From JACQFK01 sp964619955 (GTDB taxonomy: Bacteria > Planctomycetota > MHYJ01 > JACPRB01), in assembly GCA_964619955.1 (NCBI GenBank), contig CAZUJF010000008.1, forward strand, positions 62,001-126,000: a stretch of 64,000 nt of DNA, read 5' to 3'. The position numbers and the translations under genes were made by a program. Shown one piece after another: positions 24,480 through 33,932 of this stretch (its first letter is position 1; each line of letters opens with the position of its first letter). Below the pieces are notes generated by a model. That model ran no database searches and was not told the origin of the DNA. It saw only the letters and a program-made list of their open reading frames with translations.

Positions 24480-26648
24480 TTGGATGTCCTCAAGCGGTTG
24501 CTTCGCGAATGGCCCCTGGCCCTGGCCGCGGCCGGGCTGGCGTCGCTTTTCTACGTCCCCCGCTTCGCGCGATCGGAATCCCTGGCGGCCGGCCGCGAGG
24601 CCCATGAGATCGCGGAACTGCGCCGGGTCGTTTCGGCCGGGCTCGACGACTCCGAGGACCGCGTCCGTTCCTTCCTGATCCATCATCCCGAAGGTCCGTA
24701 TGTCCCCGAGGCCCAGTTCCTGGCGGGCCTCGCCGTCAGCATCCGCGCCCGGACGGGCGTCTTCCCCGGCCTGCCCGCCCTCACCCGGGCCTGGCTGTCG
24801 CTGAACGCCGCGCAGCACGGGGGATTCGACGCCGCCGCGGTGGAGGGGGTTTACCGGGAGCTGGCCGCCCTGCTCCTGGAGCGCGGGCATCTGAAGGAGG
24901 GCATCGAACGCCTGTCCGAGCTGCAGCGTCGCGTGCGGGATCCGGAGCTTTCCCTGGAGCTTGCCCGGGCGCTCGCCCGCCGGGGGTTCCTGGAGGCCGA
25001 GCATCGGCAGGCGCTGCTGGACGAGGCCGCGTCCCATATTTCGGAATACGTGAGGGAGGCCGCGCCCGAGAAACGCCTGCGCGGATTCCTGACCCAGGCC
25101 CGCATCTCCTGGGACCTCGGCCGTTACGAGGAGATGCTGCCGCTGCTCGTCCGCGAACTCGCGGATCATCCGCGCCCCGCCGATCGCGGGCTGCTGCAGC
25201 TGGAGCGCGGTCGCGCGCTGGCCCGTCTGGGGAAATATGCGGAGGCGCTGGCGGCCCTGGACGACGCCGAGCGCCTGCTGACGGATCCGGGCCCGCACGC
25301 CGTCGCGCTGCTCTTCCAGGCCGAGCTCTTCGCCCGTGCGGGCAACCCCGAGACGACGGAGCTCTGCCGCCGCATCATGGGAGGGCCCAGTCCCTACGGC
25401 CCCCTGGCGCATCTGATCCTGGGCCTGCATGAACTGGAATTCCGTCCGGAGGAGGCGCTCGCGACCCTGCTGGTCGGGCTGGGGGAGGTCCGCCGGCCGC
25501 GCATCGTCGACGAGGCGGGCTTCGACACGGACTGGTTCCACGCGACGCTGAAGCGGTCCTGGGACGCGGAGACGGAGGCTTCGCGGCTCGTCCGCTTTGC
25601 GGCGCTGCTGCCGGATCTCCAGAGGCTCTACCCCGCGAAAGTCCCGTATGTGCTGGACGAAGCCCGCCTCTGGGAGCGGGCCGGGCGTTTCGACACGGCG
25701 GCGGACCGATTCCTGGCGGCGGCGGAGCGGATGGAGGGGGCGATGCGGGAGCAGGCGGTGTGGGAGGCCGCCCGGGCCTGCCGCCGCGGAGGTCTTCAGC
25801 TCCGGGCCGCGGAGATCTACCGCCGCTGGTACGACCTGCGTCCGGAGGCCAACGCACGCGGGCTTTTCGAACAGGGGGACTGTCTTCACCGCGCGGGCCG
25901 TTTCGACGAGGCGCTTCGGATCATGGAGGAGTATCTTCTGAAAACGGCGGGGCGCTCCCCGGAGGCGGGGGCGGCGGCGCTGGCGCGGGGAAGCATCTTC
26001 GAGGGCCTGGGGCGGCGCGAGGAGGCGCTGCTGGAGGTCGAGCGGATCCTCCGGGCCCGGGACCTCGTCTCCGACCCCGGGAGGCCGGAATGGGCGGCGG
26101 CCCTGCTGAAGAAGGGCGAGCTTCTGCTGGATCTCGGGCGTCTTCGCGAGGCTCGCACCGCACTCGAGGAGTATCTCGAGCGCTACGGCGAGGCGCCCGG
26201 CCCGGGCCCCGTGCGCGCCGCGGACCTGCTGATCCGCGGGGCGCAGAAGGAGTCGCTCTGGAAGGAGGGCCTCCAGGCGCTGGCGCGTTTCGCCGCCGCG
26301 GTGGGGCGCCTGGTCCCGGCGGAGCAGGCCGCCTTCGAGGACCGCCTGCGCGAGACGCGTTTTCTCGAGGGGGATTTCCGCTTCAACCTCGGGGATTTCG
26401 AGGGGGCCGTCCGCGCCTACGGGGAGGCCTATCGCCGGCACATCGCCTCGGACGAACGGATCTGGGGCTTGCTGGGGCGCGGCCGCTCCCTGGCGCGGCT
26501 CGGACGCCTGGAGGAGGCCCGGCGCGACTACGCCAACGGCCGGGCGCTCTTCGAGGAGCGTCGCGAGGCCCTCGGCGCCTCGCTCGGGGGCCGGGGCCGG
26601 GACTACTGGCCGGCCGCGCTGGATCTGCTGGCGAAGGAGGTCCGGTGA
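24480..26648 (+). CDS. membrane-anchored TPR protein
   Basis: 722 residues. A TTG start follows a G-rich ribosome site. An N-terminal hydrophobic anchor (about residues 12-26, PLALAAAGLASLFYVP) leads to more than ten TPR-like repeats spread over about 60-700. No enzyme motifs are visible. The GTGA overlap with flgN indicates translational coupling. It is placed before flagellar regulators, so it may be a flagellar or envelope scaffold; no closer identification is possible. Confidence 0.8.
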   Translation: MDVLKRLLREWPLALAAAGLASLFYVPRFARSESLAAGREAHEIAELRRVVSAGLDDSEDRVRSFLIHHPEGPYVPEAQFLAGLAVSIRARTGVFPGLPALTRAWLSLNAAQHGGFDAAAVEGVYRELAALLLERGHLKEGIERLSELQRRVRDPELSLELARALARRGFLEAEHRQALLDEAASHISEYVREAAPEKRLRGFLTQARISWDLGRYEEMLPLLVRELADHPRPADRGLLQLERGRALARLGKYAEALAALDDAERLLTDPGPHAVALLFQAELFARAGNPETTELCRRIMGGPSPYGPLAHLILGLHELEFRPEEALATLLVGLGEVRRPRIVDEAGFDTDWFHATLKRSWDAETEASRLVRFAALLPDLQRLYPAKVPYVLDEARLWERAGRFDTAADRFLAAAERMEGAMREQAVWEAARACRRGGLQLRAAEIYRRWYDLRPEANARGLFEQGDCLHRAGRFDEALRIMEEYLLKTAGRSPEAGAAALARGSIFEGLGRREEALLEVERILRARDLVSDPGRPEWAAALLKKGELLLDLGRLREARTALEEYLERYGEAPGPGPVRAADLLIRGAQKESLWKEGLQALARFAAAVGRLVPAEQAAFEDRLRETRFLEGDFRFNLGDFEGAVRAYGEAYRRHIASDERIWGLLGRGRSLARLGRLEEARRDYANGRALFEERREALGASLGGRGRDYWPAALDLLAKEVR

Positions 26649-27088
26649 GCGCCGATGCGGGATTCCTCGACGTGCTGCTGAGGCAGCAGCAGAAGTACCG
26701 CGACATGGCCGCCCTCGTGGCCGACCAGAAACTCGTGCTGGAAGGCGCGGACCTGGACGCCCTGCTCGGGCTCGTGGAGCGCAAGCGGGCGCTGCTCGCG
26801 GACATCGAGACCCTGGAGACGGAGTTCGCGCCGCTGAAGGCCCGTTGGTCGGAGCTCAAGGCCGGCCTGACGCCGGAGGAACTCCGGACCATCGATGCGG
26901 CGCTGGCGGAGACGAAACGGCTGCTGGCGGACATCGTCCGGCTCGAGGACGAGGGCCGCCTGCTCATGGAGCGGCAGCGGTCCTCGACGGCCGTCGAGAT
27001 CAAGGACCTGATGGTCAAGCGGCGCGCCCGCGGAGCCTACGGGGGGCCTCCCGCCGGGGGACCGCGCTTCATCGACGGATCCAAGTGA
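26645..27088 (+). CDS. flgN: FlgN-like flagellar export chaperone
   Basis: 147 residues, GTG start overlapping the TPR stop by 4 nt with AAGGAGG upstream. The protein is almost wholly helical, with the FlgN-type heptad segment LLGLVERKRALLADIE and a long central coiled coil. Position just before flagellar regulatory and structural genes and the size (140-160 residues) fit FlgN, which guards hook-junction proteins. A Gly/Pro-rich tail ends the protein. FlgN family members diverge strongly, so moderate confidence. Confidence 0.72.
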   Translation: MSADAGFLDVLLRQQQKYRDMAALVADQKLVLEGADLDALLGLVERKRALLADIETLETEFAPLKARWSELKAGLTPEELRTIDAALAETKRLLADIVRLEDEGRLLMERQRSSTAVEIKDLMVKRRARGAYGGPPAGGPRFIDGSK

Positions 27089-27113
27089 GGGGGTTCAGGC
27101 GGTGGGAGCGGCC

Positions 27114-27887
27114 ATGACCCAGCCCGGCGGACTCGACGAGCTGGCCCGGCTGATGGAGACGTTCAGCCAGGCCACCGAGAAGCTCGGTCGTTCGTACCAG
27201 ACCATCGCCGGGCTCCAGAAGGAGCTCGCCGAGAAGGACCGCCAGCTCTCGCAGAAGACCCGCCTGGAGATGCTGGGCCGCATGGCCGCGAGCCTGGCCC
27301 ACGAGATCCGGAACCCGCTGGGCGGCATCCAGCTTTACGCCTCGATGCTGCGCCGCGACCTGGCGGCGGACGAGGACAAGACGCGCACGCTGGACCGCAT
27401 CCTGGGCGCGGTGGCCGGGCTCGACCGCCTGGTCGAGGACATGCTGGCGTACGGCCGCGACGTCGAGCCGGTGCGGCGGCGCCGTCCGCTGGGACCCGTG
27501 GCCGACGCGGCCCTCGACCTCGCGCGGGCGGCGCTCGAGGAGAAGTCCATCCGGGTGCGGCGCGAGGGGGCCGGCGGCGAGGCCGAGGTGGATGCCGACA
27601 TGCTCCAGCGGGCGCTGCTGAATCTGCTGCTCAACGCCGTCCAGGCGATGCCGGCGGGGGGCGAGCTGGTCGTGCGGGTGGAGGGTTCCGAGATCTCCGT
27701 GGCCGATTCGGGCCCCGGCATCGCGCCCGAGATCCTGGAGAAGCTGTTCACGCCGTTCGTGACCAGCAAGACGAAGGGGACCGGCCTGGGTCTGGCGATC
27801 GTGCACAAGATCGCCGAGGCGCACGGCGGGACCGTGGAGGGCCGGAACCGTCCCGAAGGCGGCGCCGTGTTCACGATCCGTTTATGA
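27114..27887 (+). CDS. flgS: cytoplasmic NtrB-type sensor histidine kinase, probable FlgS
   Basis: 257 residues. There is no membrane span. An N-terminal coiled coil (about 5-50) leads to the H-box SLAHEIRNPL with His63, then the ATPase domain with N-box NLLLNAVQAMP, G1 DSGPGIAP and G2 GTGLGLAIV. NtrB-type kinases of this design (FlgS in epsilonproteobacteria) phosphorylate an NtrC-type partner to start sigma-54 flagellar transcription. The partner is the next gene, overlapping by 4 nt. A GTG at 27102 is an alternative start. Which signal is sensed is unknown; export-apparatus state is the known FlgS input. Confidence 0.88.
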   Translation: MTQPGGLDELARLMETFSQATEKLGRSYQTIAGLQKELAEKDRQLSQKTRLEMLGRMAASLAHEIRNPLGGIQLYASMLRRDLAADEDKTRTLDRILGAVAGLDRLVEDMLAYGRDVEPVRRRRPLGPVADAALDLARAALEEKSIRVRREGAGGEAEVDADMLQRALLNLLLNAVQAMPAGGELVVRVEGSEISVADSGPGIAPEILEKLFTPFVTSKTKGTGLGLAIVHKIAEAHGGTVEGRNRPEGGAVFTIRL

Positions 27888-29209
27888 GCCGAATCCTGGT
27901 GGTGGACGACGAGGCGATCCTGAGGGACGCCATGACCGAGGCCCTGCGGCGCGCGGGGCACGGGGTGGAGTCCTTCGATTCCGGCCGTCCCGCGCTGGAC
28001 CTTTTCGCGCGGGAGTCCTTCGACCTGCTGATCACCGACCTGAAGATGCCGGGCATGGACGGACTGGCCGTGCTCGAGGAGGCGAAGCGCCTCGCGCCGG
28101 ACGTCCCGGTGGTCGTGGTCACGGCGCACGGGACGGTGGAGGTCGCGGTGGGGGCGATGAAGAAGGGGGCCTACGACTTCATCATCAAGCCCTTCAAGCT
28201 GGACGAGCTGGAATTCCTGGCGGCGCGGGCGCTGGAGCACCGGAACCTTTCGGCGGAGAACGAGGTGCTGAAGGCGCGCGTGGCGGAGGCCCCGGAGGCG
28301 GCGGTCTGGGGCCCCTCGAGCCGGGACCTGCACGAACTGCTGCAGCGCGCGGCGCAAAGCGATGCGACGGTGCTGATCACGGGCGAGAGCGGCACGGGCA
28401 AGGAGGTGGCGGCGCGGACGCTGCACCAGCTCTCGCCGCGGCGGGCGGCGCCCTACCTCGCGGTCAATTGCGCGGCGCTGTCCGCGGGCCTGCTCGAGAG
28501 CGAGCTCTTCGGGCACGAAAAGGGCGCGTTCACGGGCGCGGACAAGCTGCGCAAGGGGCGCTTCGAGCTCGCGGAGGGCGGCACGCTGCTGCTCGACGAG
28601 GTGAGCGAGATCGAGCCGGGGCTGCAGGCGAAGCTGCTGAGGGTGCTCCAGGAGCGCGTCTTCGAGCGCGTGGGGTCCAGCCAGCTGCGGCGGGCGAACG
28701 TGCGGGTGGTCGCGACGACGAACCGCAGCCTGCCGGAGGAGGTGGCGAAAGGGGGCTTCCGCCAGGACCTCTACTACCGCCTGAACGTGCTGCCGGTGTG
28801 GCTGAAGCCGCTGCGGGAGCGGCGCGACGAGATCCCGCTCCTGGTGGAGCATTTCCTGAAGCCGCACCGCAAGCGGGTGACGGCCGGGGGGTTGAAGCGC
28901 CTGGAGGCCTACGACTGGCCGGGCAACGTACGGGAACTGGGCAACATCCTCGAGCGGGCGGCGGTGCTCTCGGCCGGCGAGGAGATCTCCGGCGACCTGA
29001 TCGCGCCCTGGCTGGAGGGGCAGGCGAGGGCTCCGGCCGCAACGGTGGGCGTGCCGTTGGAGCAGATCGAGCGCCGCGCCATCGAGGAGACCCTGGCGGC
29101 CAACGGGGGCAACCGGGAGAAGTCGGCCCGTATCTTGGGGATCAGCTCCCGGACGCTGCGGGACAAACTGAAGAAGTGGGGACTTTCAGACGACGCCTCC
29201 GAAGAATAG
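27884..29209 (+). CDS. flgR: NtrC-family sigma-54 activator, probable FlgR
   Basis: 441 residues. A receiver domain (phosphorylation site Asp52 in LLITDLKMPGMDG) precedes an AAA+ domain with Walker A GESGTGKE (167-174) and the sigma-54 contact loop GAFTGA (214-219). A Fis-type HTH (NREKSARILGISSRTLRDKLKKWG) closes the protein. All parts needed for an activator of sigma-54 promoters are intact. A near-perfect sigma-54 promoter begins 136 nt downstream of its stop, before flgB, which makes that operon the natural target. Confidence 0.93.
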   Translation: MSRILVVDDEAILRDAMTEALRRAGHGVESFDSGRPALDLFARESFDLLITDLKMPGMDGLAVLEEAKRLAPDVPVVVVTAHGTVEVAVGAMKKGAYDFIIKPFKLDELEFLAARALEHRNLSAENEVLKARVAEAPEAAVWGPSSRDLHELLQRAAQSDATVLITGESGTGKEVAARTLHQLSPRRAAPYLAVNCAALSAGLLESELFGHEKGAFTGADKLRKGRFELAEGGTLLLDEVSEIEPGLQAKLLRVLQERVFERVGSSQLRRANVRVVATTNRSLPEEVAKGGFRQDLYYRLNVLPVWLKPLRERRDEIPLLVEHFLKPHRKRVTAGGLKRLEAYDWPGNVRELGNILERAAVLSAGEEISGDLIAPWLEGQARAPAATVGVPLEQIERRAIEETLAANGGNREKSARILGISSRTLRDKLKKWGLSDDASEE

Positions 29210-29345
29210 GCTACGACGCTATTTATTGGGGTCGGAAGGCTTTGCCGGGATTGGGAAGCTTCTTCCGGGGAGATCAAGGGTGGAAATGGGTGTCTTGTAA
29301 GACTCTTGTCGTCAGCAGTTTAAAGTCCACGTCTCCGGCATTCGC

Positions 29346-29361
29346 TGGCACGGCCTTTGCT
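29346..29361 (+). promoter_or_regulatory. sigma-54 promoter of the flgB operon
   Basis: TGGCACGGCCTTTGCT has the invariant GG and GC exactly 10 nt apart and matches the -24/-12 consensus at almost every position. The predicted start site is about 29372, 5 nt before the flgB ATG. Two short palindromes upstream (GAAGCTTC at 29255 and GTCTTGTAAGAC at 29292) could be activator sites. Confidence 0.82.
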
Positions 29362-29376
29362 TTGGATGAGAGCGTG

Positions 29377-29808
29377 ATGGATCGTCTGTTCACCCGGGGC
29401 TCGCTGCCCGCGCTGGAAGCCATGATGTCCTTCGCGAGCGCCCGCCAGAAGGTGATCGCCAACAACATCGCCAACGTGGAAACGATCGGCTACAAAGCCA
29501 GGGACCTTTCCGTGGGCGACTTCGAGAAGGCCCTGGGACGCGCCTTCGACGCCCAGAAGGAGTCGGCTTCGAACCGCTGGAGTCTGGAGCGGACGGGGAC
29601 GATCGCCCCCGCGGGCTCCCGCGTCGAGGCCCGCCCGATCGCGGCCCGGGACGCAGGAATCCTCAAGCATATCGAGAATAATGTCGATCTAGAAGTGGAG
29701 ATGGGGAAGATGGTCAAGAACCATTCGCTGCATTCGATGGCGGCGAATCTGCTTGCCCACCAGTTCTCGCTGCTCCGCGAGGCGGTCGCCGAACGGGTGA
29801 TCGCATAA
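29377..29808 (+). CDS. flgB: flagellar basal-body rod protein FlgB
   Basis: 143 residues. It forms part of the proximal rod. The N-terminal rod motif NNIANVETIGYKARDLSV and C-terminal helix MVKNHSLHSMAANLLAHQF are typical. Length fits FlgB (about 130-145). The sigma-54 promoter predicts a start only about 5 nt upstream of the ATG. A GTG precedes the ATG directly and could serve as start. First gene of the flgBC-fliE... operon. Confidence 0.93.
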   Translation: MDRLFTRGSLPALEAMMSFASARQKVIANNIANVETIGYKARDLSVGDFEKALGRAFDAQKESASNRWSLERTGTIAPAGSRVEARPIAARDAGILKHIENNVDLEVEMGKMVKNHSLHSMAANLLAHQFSLLREAVAERVIA

Positions 29809-29818
29809 GGGCGACGCT

Positions 29819-30289
29819 ATGAACGTGAACGGAAACGCCATCGACATCAGCACCAGCGGCATGCGCGCCCAGCGCGTCCGCATGGAGCTGATCGCGAACA
29901 ATCTCGCCAACGTCGAGACCACGAGCTCCCGCCGGGAGACCGTGCGCGGCGCGGACGGCCAGTCCTACGTCCGGCACCTCCCCTTCAGCCGCAAGATGGC
30001 GGTGTTCCGGGAGGGCGTCGCGACCCCGCGCGGACGCGCCCCCGGCGTCTCGCTGCCCGTCGTCGTGGACGATCCCGCCCCCTTCCGCATGGAGCACAAC
30101 CCGGGCCATCCGCACGCGGTCCCGGCCGACTCGGGCGCCGAGGATGCGGGCTTCGTGTATCTCCCGAACGTGCATCCCATCATGGAGATGGTGGACATGA
30201 TCGCCGCCTCGCGCGCCTACGAGGCGAACCTGACGGCGGTCGACACGGCGAAGGCGATGAGCTCCTCCGCGCTGAGGATCCTGGCCTAA
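29819..30289 (+). CDS. flgC: flagellar basal-body rod protein FlgC
   Basis: 156 residues. Proximal rod subunit. The N-terminus carries STSGMRAQRVRMELIANNLAN, and the C-terminus the FlgC-type VEMVDMIAASRAYEANL helix with MEMVDM, plus the LPNVHPIMEMVDMI segment. Located 10 nt after flgB and 12 nt before fliE, the standard order. Length is slightly above the usual 130-140 residues. Confidence 0.93.
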   Translation: MNVNGNAIDISTSGMRAQRVRMELIANNLANVETTSSRRETVRGADGQSYVRHLPFSRKMAVFREGVATPRGRAPGVSLPVVVDDPAPFRMEHNPGHPHAVPADSGAEDAGFVYLPNVHPIMEMVDMIAASRAYEANLTAVDTAKAMSSSALRILA

Positions 30290-30301
30290 CGGAACAAGAT
30301 T

Positions 30302-30613
30302 ATGGCTGACGGAACGATGAATGTCGGCGGCCTCGGAGGCCTGAAGGGCCCCGCGGCGCCGCTCACGCCCGCCCAGACCGGGCCGGCCGAGGGGGAGCGC
30401 TCGTTCAAGGAGATCCTCCAGGACTCCATCGCGAGCGTGAACCAGATGCAGCAGGATGCCGACCAGGTCCTGGAGAAGTTCACCCAGGGCCAGGCGAGCC
30501 AGGAAGAAGTCATGGTGTCCTTCAAGAAGTCGCAGATCGCCTTCGAATCGCTCATGCAGATCCGCAACAAACTTGTCGACGCGTTCGAAGAAGTCCAGCG
30601 GATGCGAATTTGA
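30302..30613 (+). CDS. fliE: flagellar hook-basal body complex protein FliE
   Basis: 103 residues. It links the MS ring to the rod. A disordered Gly/Pro-rich start leads to SFKEILQDSIASVNQMQQDA and the conserved C-terminal helix with SFKKSQIAFESLMQIRNKLV, both typical of FliE. The length is normal. A 96-nt G-rich gap separates it from fliF. Confidence 0.9.
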   Translation: MADGTMNVGGLGGLKGPAAPLTPAQTGPAEGERSFKEILQDSIASVNQMQQDADQVLEKFTQGQASQEEVMVSFKKSQIAFESLMQIRNKLVDAFEEVQRMRI

Positions 30614-30709
30614 AGAAGTAGGTCGCAGCAAAGCCAGGCAGGGGGGCCGGAACGGCGGGGGAGAGACGCCGGTCGCGGCCGGGGGGGAGGGAGAAGGAAG
30701 AAGGGTTAA

Positions 30710-32242
30710 ATGGACGCATTCAAGCGCGCCCTCGAGAACATCCGGCGCATGTGGGGCAACCTCGGCTCCACGCAGCGGGTCGTCCTCGCCGCCTCCGCGG
30801 CGCTCATGGTCACCCTGCTGGTCTGGTCCTCCACCGGGTCCGCCGCGGACGGCATGGTCCGCGTCGTCGGCCGCGAGGTCGACGAGGCCACCCGCGCCAA
30901 GGTCCTCCAGCGCTTTGCCCAGGGCCAGCGCTACGAGATCCGCGACAAGGAGATCTACGTCCCCAAGGCGGACGCCGACCGCGTCATGCTCGAACTGGCC
31001 GGCGACGGCGTGCTCGGCGACGACGCCGTCTGGAAGTTCCTCGAGCAGGACAACATCTTCGCCTCCAAGTGGGACAAGGAAAAACGCCTTCAGATCGCGA
31101 TCCAGCGCCGCCTGGAGGGCATGATCCGCAAGGTCGACGGCGTGCGCAATGCGAGCGTCGTCATCAGCCAGGGCTCCGCGAGCTCCCAGCTCGGCTTCGC
31201 CGGCACCAAGGCCAGCGCGTCGGTGCAGGTCGATCTCCAGGGCGGGCTCAGCACGGCCAACGTGCAGGCCATCGCGGGGCTCATCGCCCGCGCGTCGGGC
31301 GTCGAGATGGATCTGGTCCACATCATGGACACCCGGGGCCGCTCCTACCGCGCCCGCAAGCCCGACAGCGACGCGGCCCAGGCCCAGGATCATCGCGATT
31401 ACGAGTTGCAGATCGAGAAGCAGATCCTCTCGGACATCAAGACGAACCTGACGGGGGCGCTGGTCGTGGTCCGCGTGCAGGCCAACAACAGCGAGGTCCA
31501 GACCAAGGAGGTCACGCACACGAACCCCAAGGCCGTGCGCACGGAGGAAAAGTCGGAGGTCCAGAAGGGCGGCGGCTCCCAGGCCCCCGTCGGCATCAAG
31601 GGCGAGGGCCAGGCCGCGCAGGCGCCGGAGGGCGCGGGCGGCTCGTCCAACATCAACAAGGAGAGCCGGGAGGACCTGGTCACCGACCGGAAGGACGAAA
31701 GCCGGCGCACCCCCGCGGGCGCCATCCAGAAGATCACCGTCGGCGTGCTGATCCCCGTCGAGACCGGCGCCGACGGCAAGGAGATGGCGGAAGCCGAGAA
31801 GCTCCTCCCGGTCTACAAGGAATGGGTCCGCGCCGCCGCGGGCCCCATGGCCGACGAGAAATCCGTCAGCGTGCAGCTGGTCCCCTCCAAGAAGCCCGAG
31901 GCGCTGGCGGCGGCGAGCGTGACCGAGGGCCTGCTCGAATGGGCCGGCGCCCATGCGGCGAAGGTCACGCTGTTCGTGCTCGCGCTGCTCGGGTTCCTGG
32001 CGATGCTGCGGGTGATGCGGAACGCGATGCCGAAGGACACGGTCGAGGAGCTCAGCGCCCTCACCGCCGCGATCACGCAGACCGTGGAGAGCGGCCCCGC
32101 GCAGGGGCCCGAGCTGCAGCTCGACATCCCCGCCGAAACGGACGTGACGCGCCTGAAGGCGGGGCTGCGGGACATGGTGACGAAAAACCCCCAGAACGTG
32201 GCGACGAGTCTCAAGGCGTACCTCGGCGGACAGGCGAAATAG
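30710..32242 (+). CDS. fliF: flagellar MS-ring protein FliF
   Basis: 510 residues. FliF forms the membrane ring on which the flagellum is built. Two membrane spans flank a periplasmic part: about 23-41 near the N-terminus and about 419-437 near the C-terminus. The ring-building motifs ASVVISQGSASSQ and ASVQVDLQGGL are present in the second RBM domain, and a Gly/Gln/Ala-rich linker occurs around 290-310. The C-terminal cytoplasmic tail after the second span binds FliG. It is followed by fliG after 9 nt. Confidence 0.93.
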   Translation: MDAFKRALENIRRMWGNLGSTQRVVLAASAALMVTLLVWSSTGSAADGMVRVVGREVDEATRAKVLQRFAQGQRYEIRDKEIYVPKADADRVMLELAGDGVLGDDAVWKFLEQDNIFASKWDKEKRLQIAIQRRLEGMIRKVDGVRNASVVISQGSASSQLGFAGTKASASVQVDLQGGLSTANVQAIAGLIARASGVEMDLVHIMDTRGRSYRARKPDSDAAQAQDHRDYELQIEKQILSDIKTNLTGALVVVRVQANNSEVQTKEVTHTNPKAVRTEEKSEVQKGGGSQAPVGIKGEGQAAQAPEGAGGSSNINKESREDLVTDRKDESRRTPAGAIQKITVGVLIPVETGADGKEMAEAEKLLPVYKEWVRAAAGPMADEKSVSVQLVPSKKPEALAAASVTEGLLEWAGAHAAKVTLFVLALLGFLAMLRVMRNAMPKDTVEELSALTAAITQTVESGPAQGPELQLDIPAETDVTRLKAGLRDMVTKNPQNVATSLKAYLGGQAK

Positions 32243-32251
32243 GAGTCTGAG

Positions 32252-33292
32252 ATGGCCTCGGCGACGAAGGATCCGAAACTCGCGGCGGAAGCCGCGGCGG
32301 CCCGGAAGGTGGCGATTCTCATTGTCTCCGTGGACCAGGAGACCGCCGCCCGGCTCATGGGTCAGCTGGACAAGCAGGAGCAGGAGCGCATCGCGCGCGA
32401 AATCATCCTCCTCGAGGTGAAACCGCCCGAGCGGGACGAGCGCGACAAGATCGTCCGCGACTTCTACGTCTTCCACATGTCTCAGCAGGCCACGGACCAG
32501 GGGGGGCTGCGCTCCGCGCAGCAGCTCCTGGAGAAGGTGCATCCGCCCCAGGAGGCGCGCAGGCTGCTCGACAACGTCCAGCTCATGATGGGCCGCAGCC
32601 ACTTCGACTTCCTGAGGAAGGCCGACCCGACGAGCGTGATCAACTTCATCAACGACGAACACCCCCAGATGATCGCGCTCATCGTGTCGCACCTGGAGCC
32701 GGGCCTCGCGGCGAAGATCGTCGAGGGGCTGTCGCTGGCCAAGCAGCAGGACGTCGTCAAACGCCTGGCGGCGATGGAGCCCACGAGCCCCCTGGTCGTG
32801 CATCAGGTGGAGAAGGCCCTGGAAGGCCGCCTCTCCTCCTTCACGTCCTCCGAGGTCCAGGAGACGGACGGCCTCGCGGTCGCCGCGAAGATGCTCAACC
32901 AGGTGGGGCGCGCCACGGAACGGGGCATCCTGGAGGGGCTCAAGGGCGAGGAGCCCGAGCTCGTCGAGAAGATCCGCCGCCTCATGTTCACGTTCGCGGA
33001 CCTCCTCCGGGTCAACGACCGCGGCATCCAGAATCTGCTCAAGAGCGTCGACACCTCCCGCCTCTCCCTGGCGCTCAAGACCGCCAGCCCGGACCTGCGC
33101 GAGAAATTCTTCAAGAACATGTCCAAGCGGGCGGTGGAGCGCATCAAGGAGGAGATGGAGTTGATGGGCCCCGTCCGCATCGCCGACGTGCAGGCCGGCC
33201 AGAACGCCATCGTCGACGAGGTGATGCGTCTCGAGGAGGCCGGCGAGCTGGTCATCGAGGGCCGGGGCGGCGCCGAGGCCGTGATCGCGTGA
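32252..33292 (+). CDS. fliG: flagellar motor switch protein FliG
   Basis: 346 residues. FliG couples stator torque to the rotor. The EHPQ motif of the middle domain is present (FINDEHPQMIALIVSHLEP, about 130-148), as are the C-terminal torque-helix charged residues in LREKFFKNMSKRAVERIKEE. Ala-rich N-terminal extension of about 15 residues precedes the MS-ring-binding domain. Length is normal. Confidence 0.95.
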   Translation: MASATKDPKLAAEAAAARKVAILIVSVDQETAARLMGQLDKQEQERIAREIILLEVKPPERDERDKIVRDFYVFHMSQQATDQGGLRSAQQLLEKVHPPQEARRLLDNVQLMMGRSHFDFLRKADPTSVINFINDEHPQMIALIVSHLEPGLAAKIVEGLSLAKQQDVVKRLAAMEPTSPLVVHQVEKALEGRLSSFTSSEVQETDGLAVAAKMLNQVGRATERGILEGLKGEEPELVEKIRRLMFTFADLLRVNDRGIQNLLKSVDTSRLSLALKTASPDLREKFFKNMSKRAVERIKEEMELMGPVRIADVQAGQNAIVDEVMRLEEAGELVIEGRGGAEAVIA

Positions 33293-33299
33293 AGGGGGA

Positions 33300-33932
33300 A
33301 TGATCGTGGCGGACATCCGGCCGTTCGTCCTGAAGAGCTTCGACGAGGAGGTCGAGGTCCAGCAGGAGCTCGTCCGCGTCCGCGCCGACATCAGGACGGC
33401 GGAGGCGGAGCGGGACCGGATCCGCGAAGCGGCCCGGAAGGAGGGCTTCGAACTCGGCCGGAAGGAGGGCGTGGAGGCGGCCGCCCGGGCGGAGCACGAA
33501 CGCGTGGTCCGCGAGACGGCGCCGCTGAGCGGGCTCTTCGAAAAGGCCGCGGCGGGCCTGGAGGCCCGCCGGGCGGAGCTGCTCGCCGCCGCCGAGCGCG
33601 ACCTGGTCCGGCTCGCGTTCGCCGTGGCCTCCCGGGTCGTCAAGGCCGAGGTCCGCTCCTCGGGGGGCATCGCGATCGAGAATCTGCGCCGCGCCATCGA
33701 ACTCACCGCCCGGCGCCAGGAACTGCGCATCCTGATCCATCCCGAGGATCTCGCGGTCATCGAGGCCTACCTGCCCGAACTCCGGCGCCGCTACGGCGAT
33801 CTCGGAAAGGTCGCCTTCGAGGCGGCCGATTCGGTGGGGCGCGGAGGCGCCGTCGTGCAGAGCCGGGAGGGATCGGTGGACGCCTCCCTCGGCGTCCAGC
33901 TGGCCGAGATCGAAAGGGGGCTGCTCGGATGA
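33300..33932 (+). CDS. fliH: flagellar assembly protein FliH
   Basis: 210 residues. FliH is the peripheral stalk/inhibitor of the export ATPase FliI. A helical N-terminus (about 20-60, rich in Glu and Arg) precedes the C-terminal FliI-binding domain with LVRLAFAVASRVVKAEVRSS and SREGSVDASLGVQLAEI. The ATG follows a purine-rich ribosome site. The stop overlaps the fliI start by 4 nt. Sequence conservation of FliH is always low, so recognition rests on the C-terminal motif and the neighbours. Confidence 0.85.
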   Translation: MIVADIRPFVLKSFDEEVEVQQELVRVRADIRTAEAERDRIREAARKEGFELGRKEGVEAAARAEHERVVRETAPLSGLFEKAAAGLEARRAELLAAAERDLVRLAFAVASRVVKAEVRSSGGIAIENLRRAIELTARRQELRILIHPEDLAVIEAYLPELRRRYGDLGKVAFEAADSVGRGGAVVQSREGSVDASLGVQLAEIERGLLG

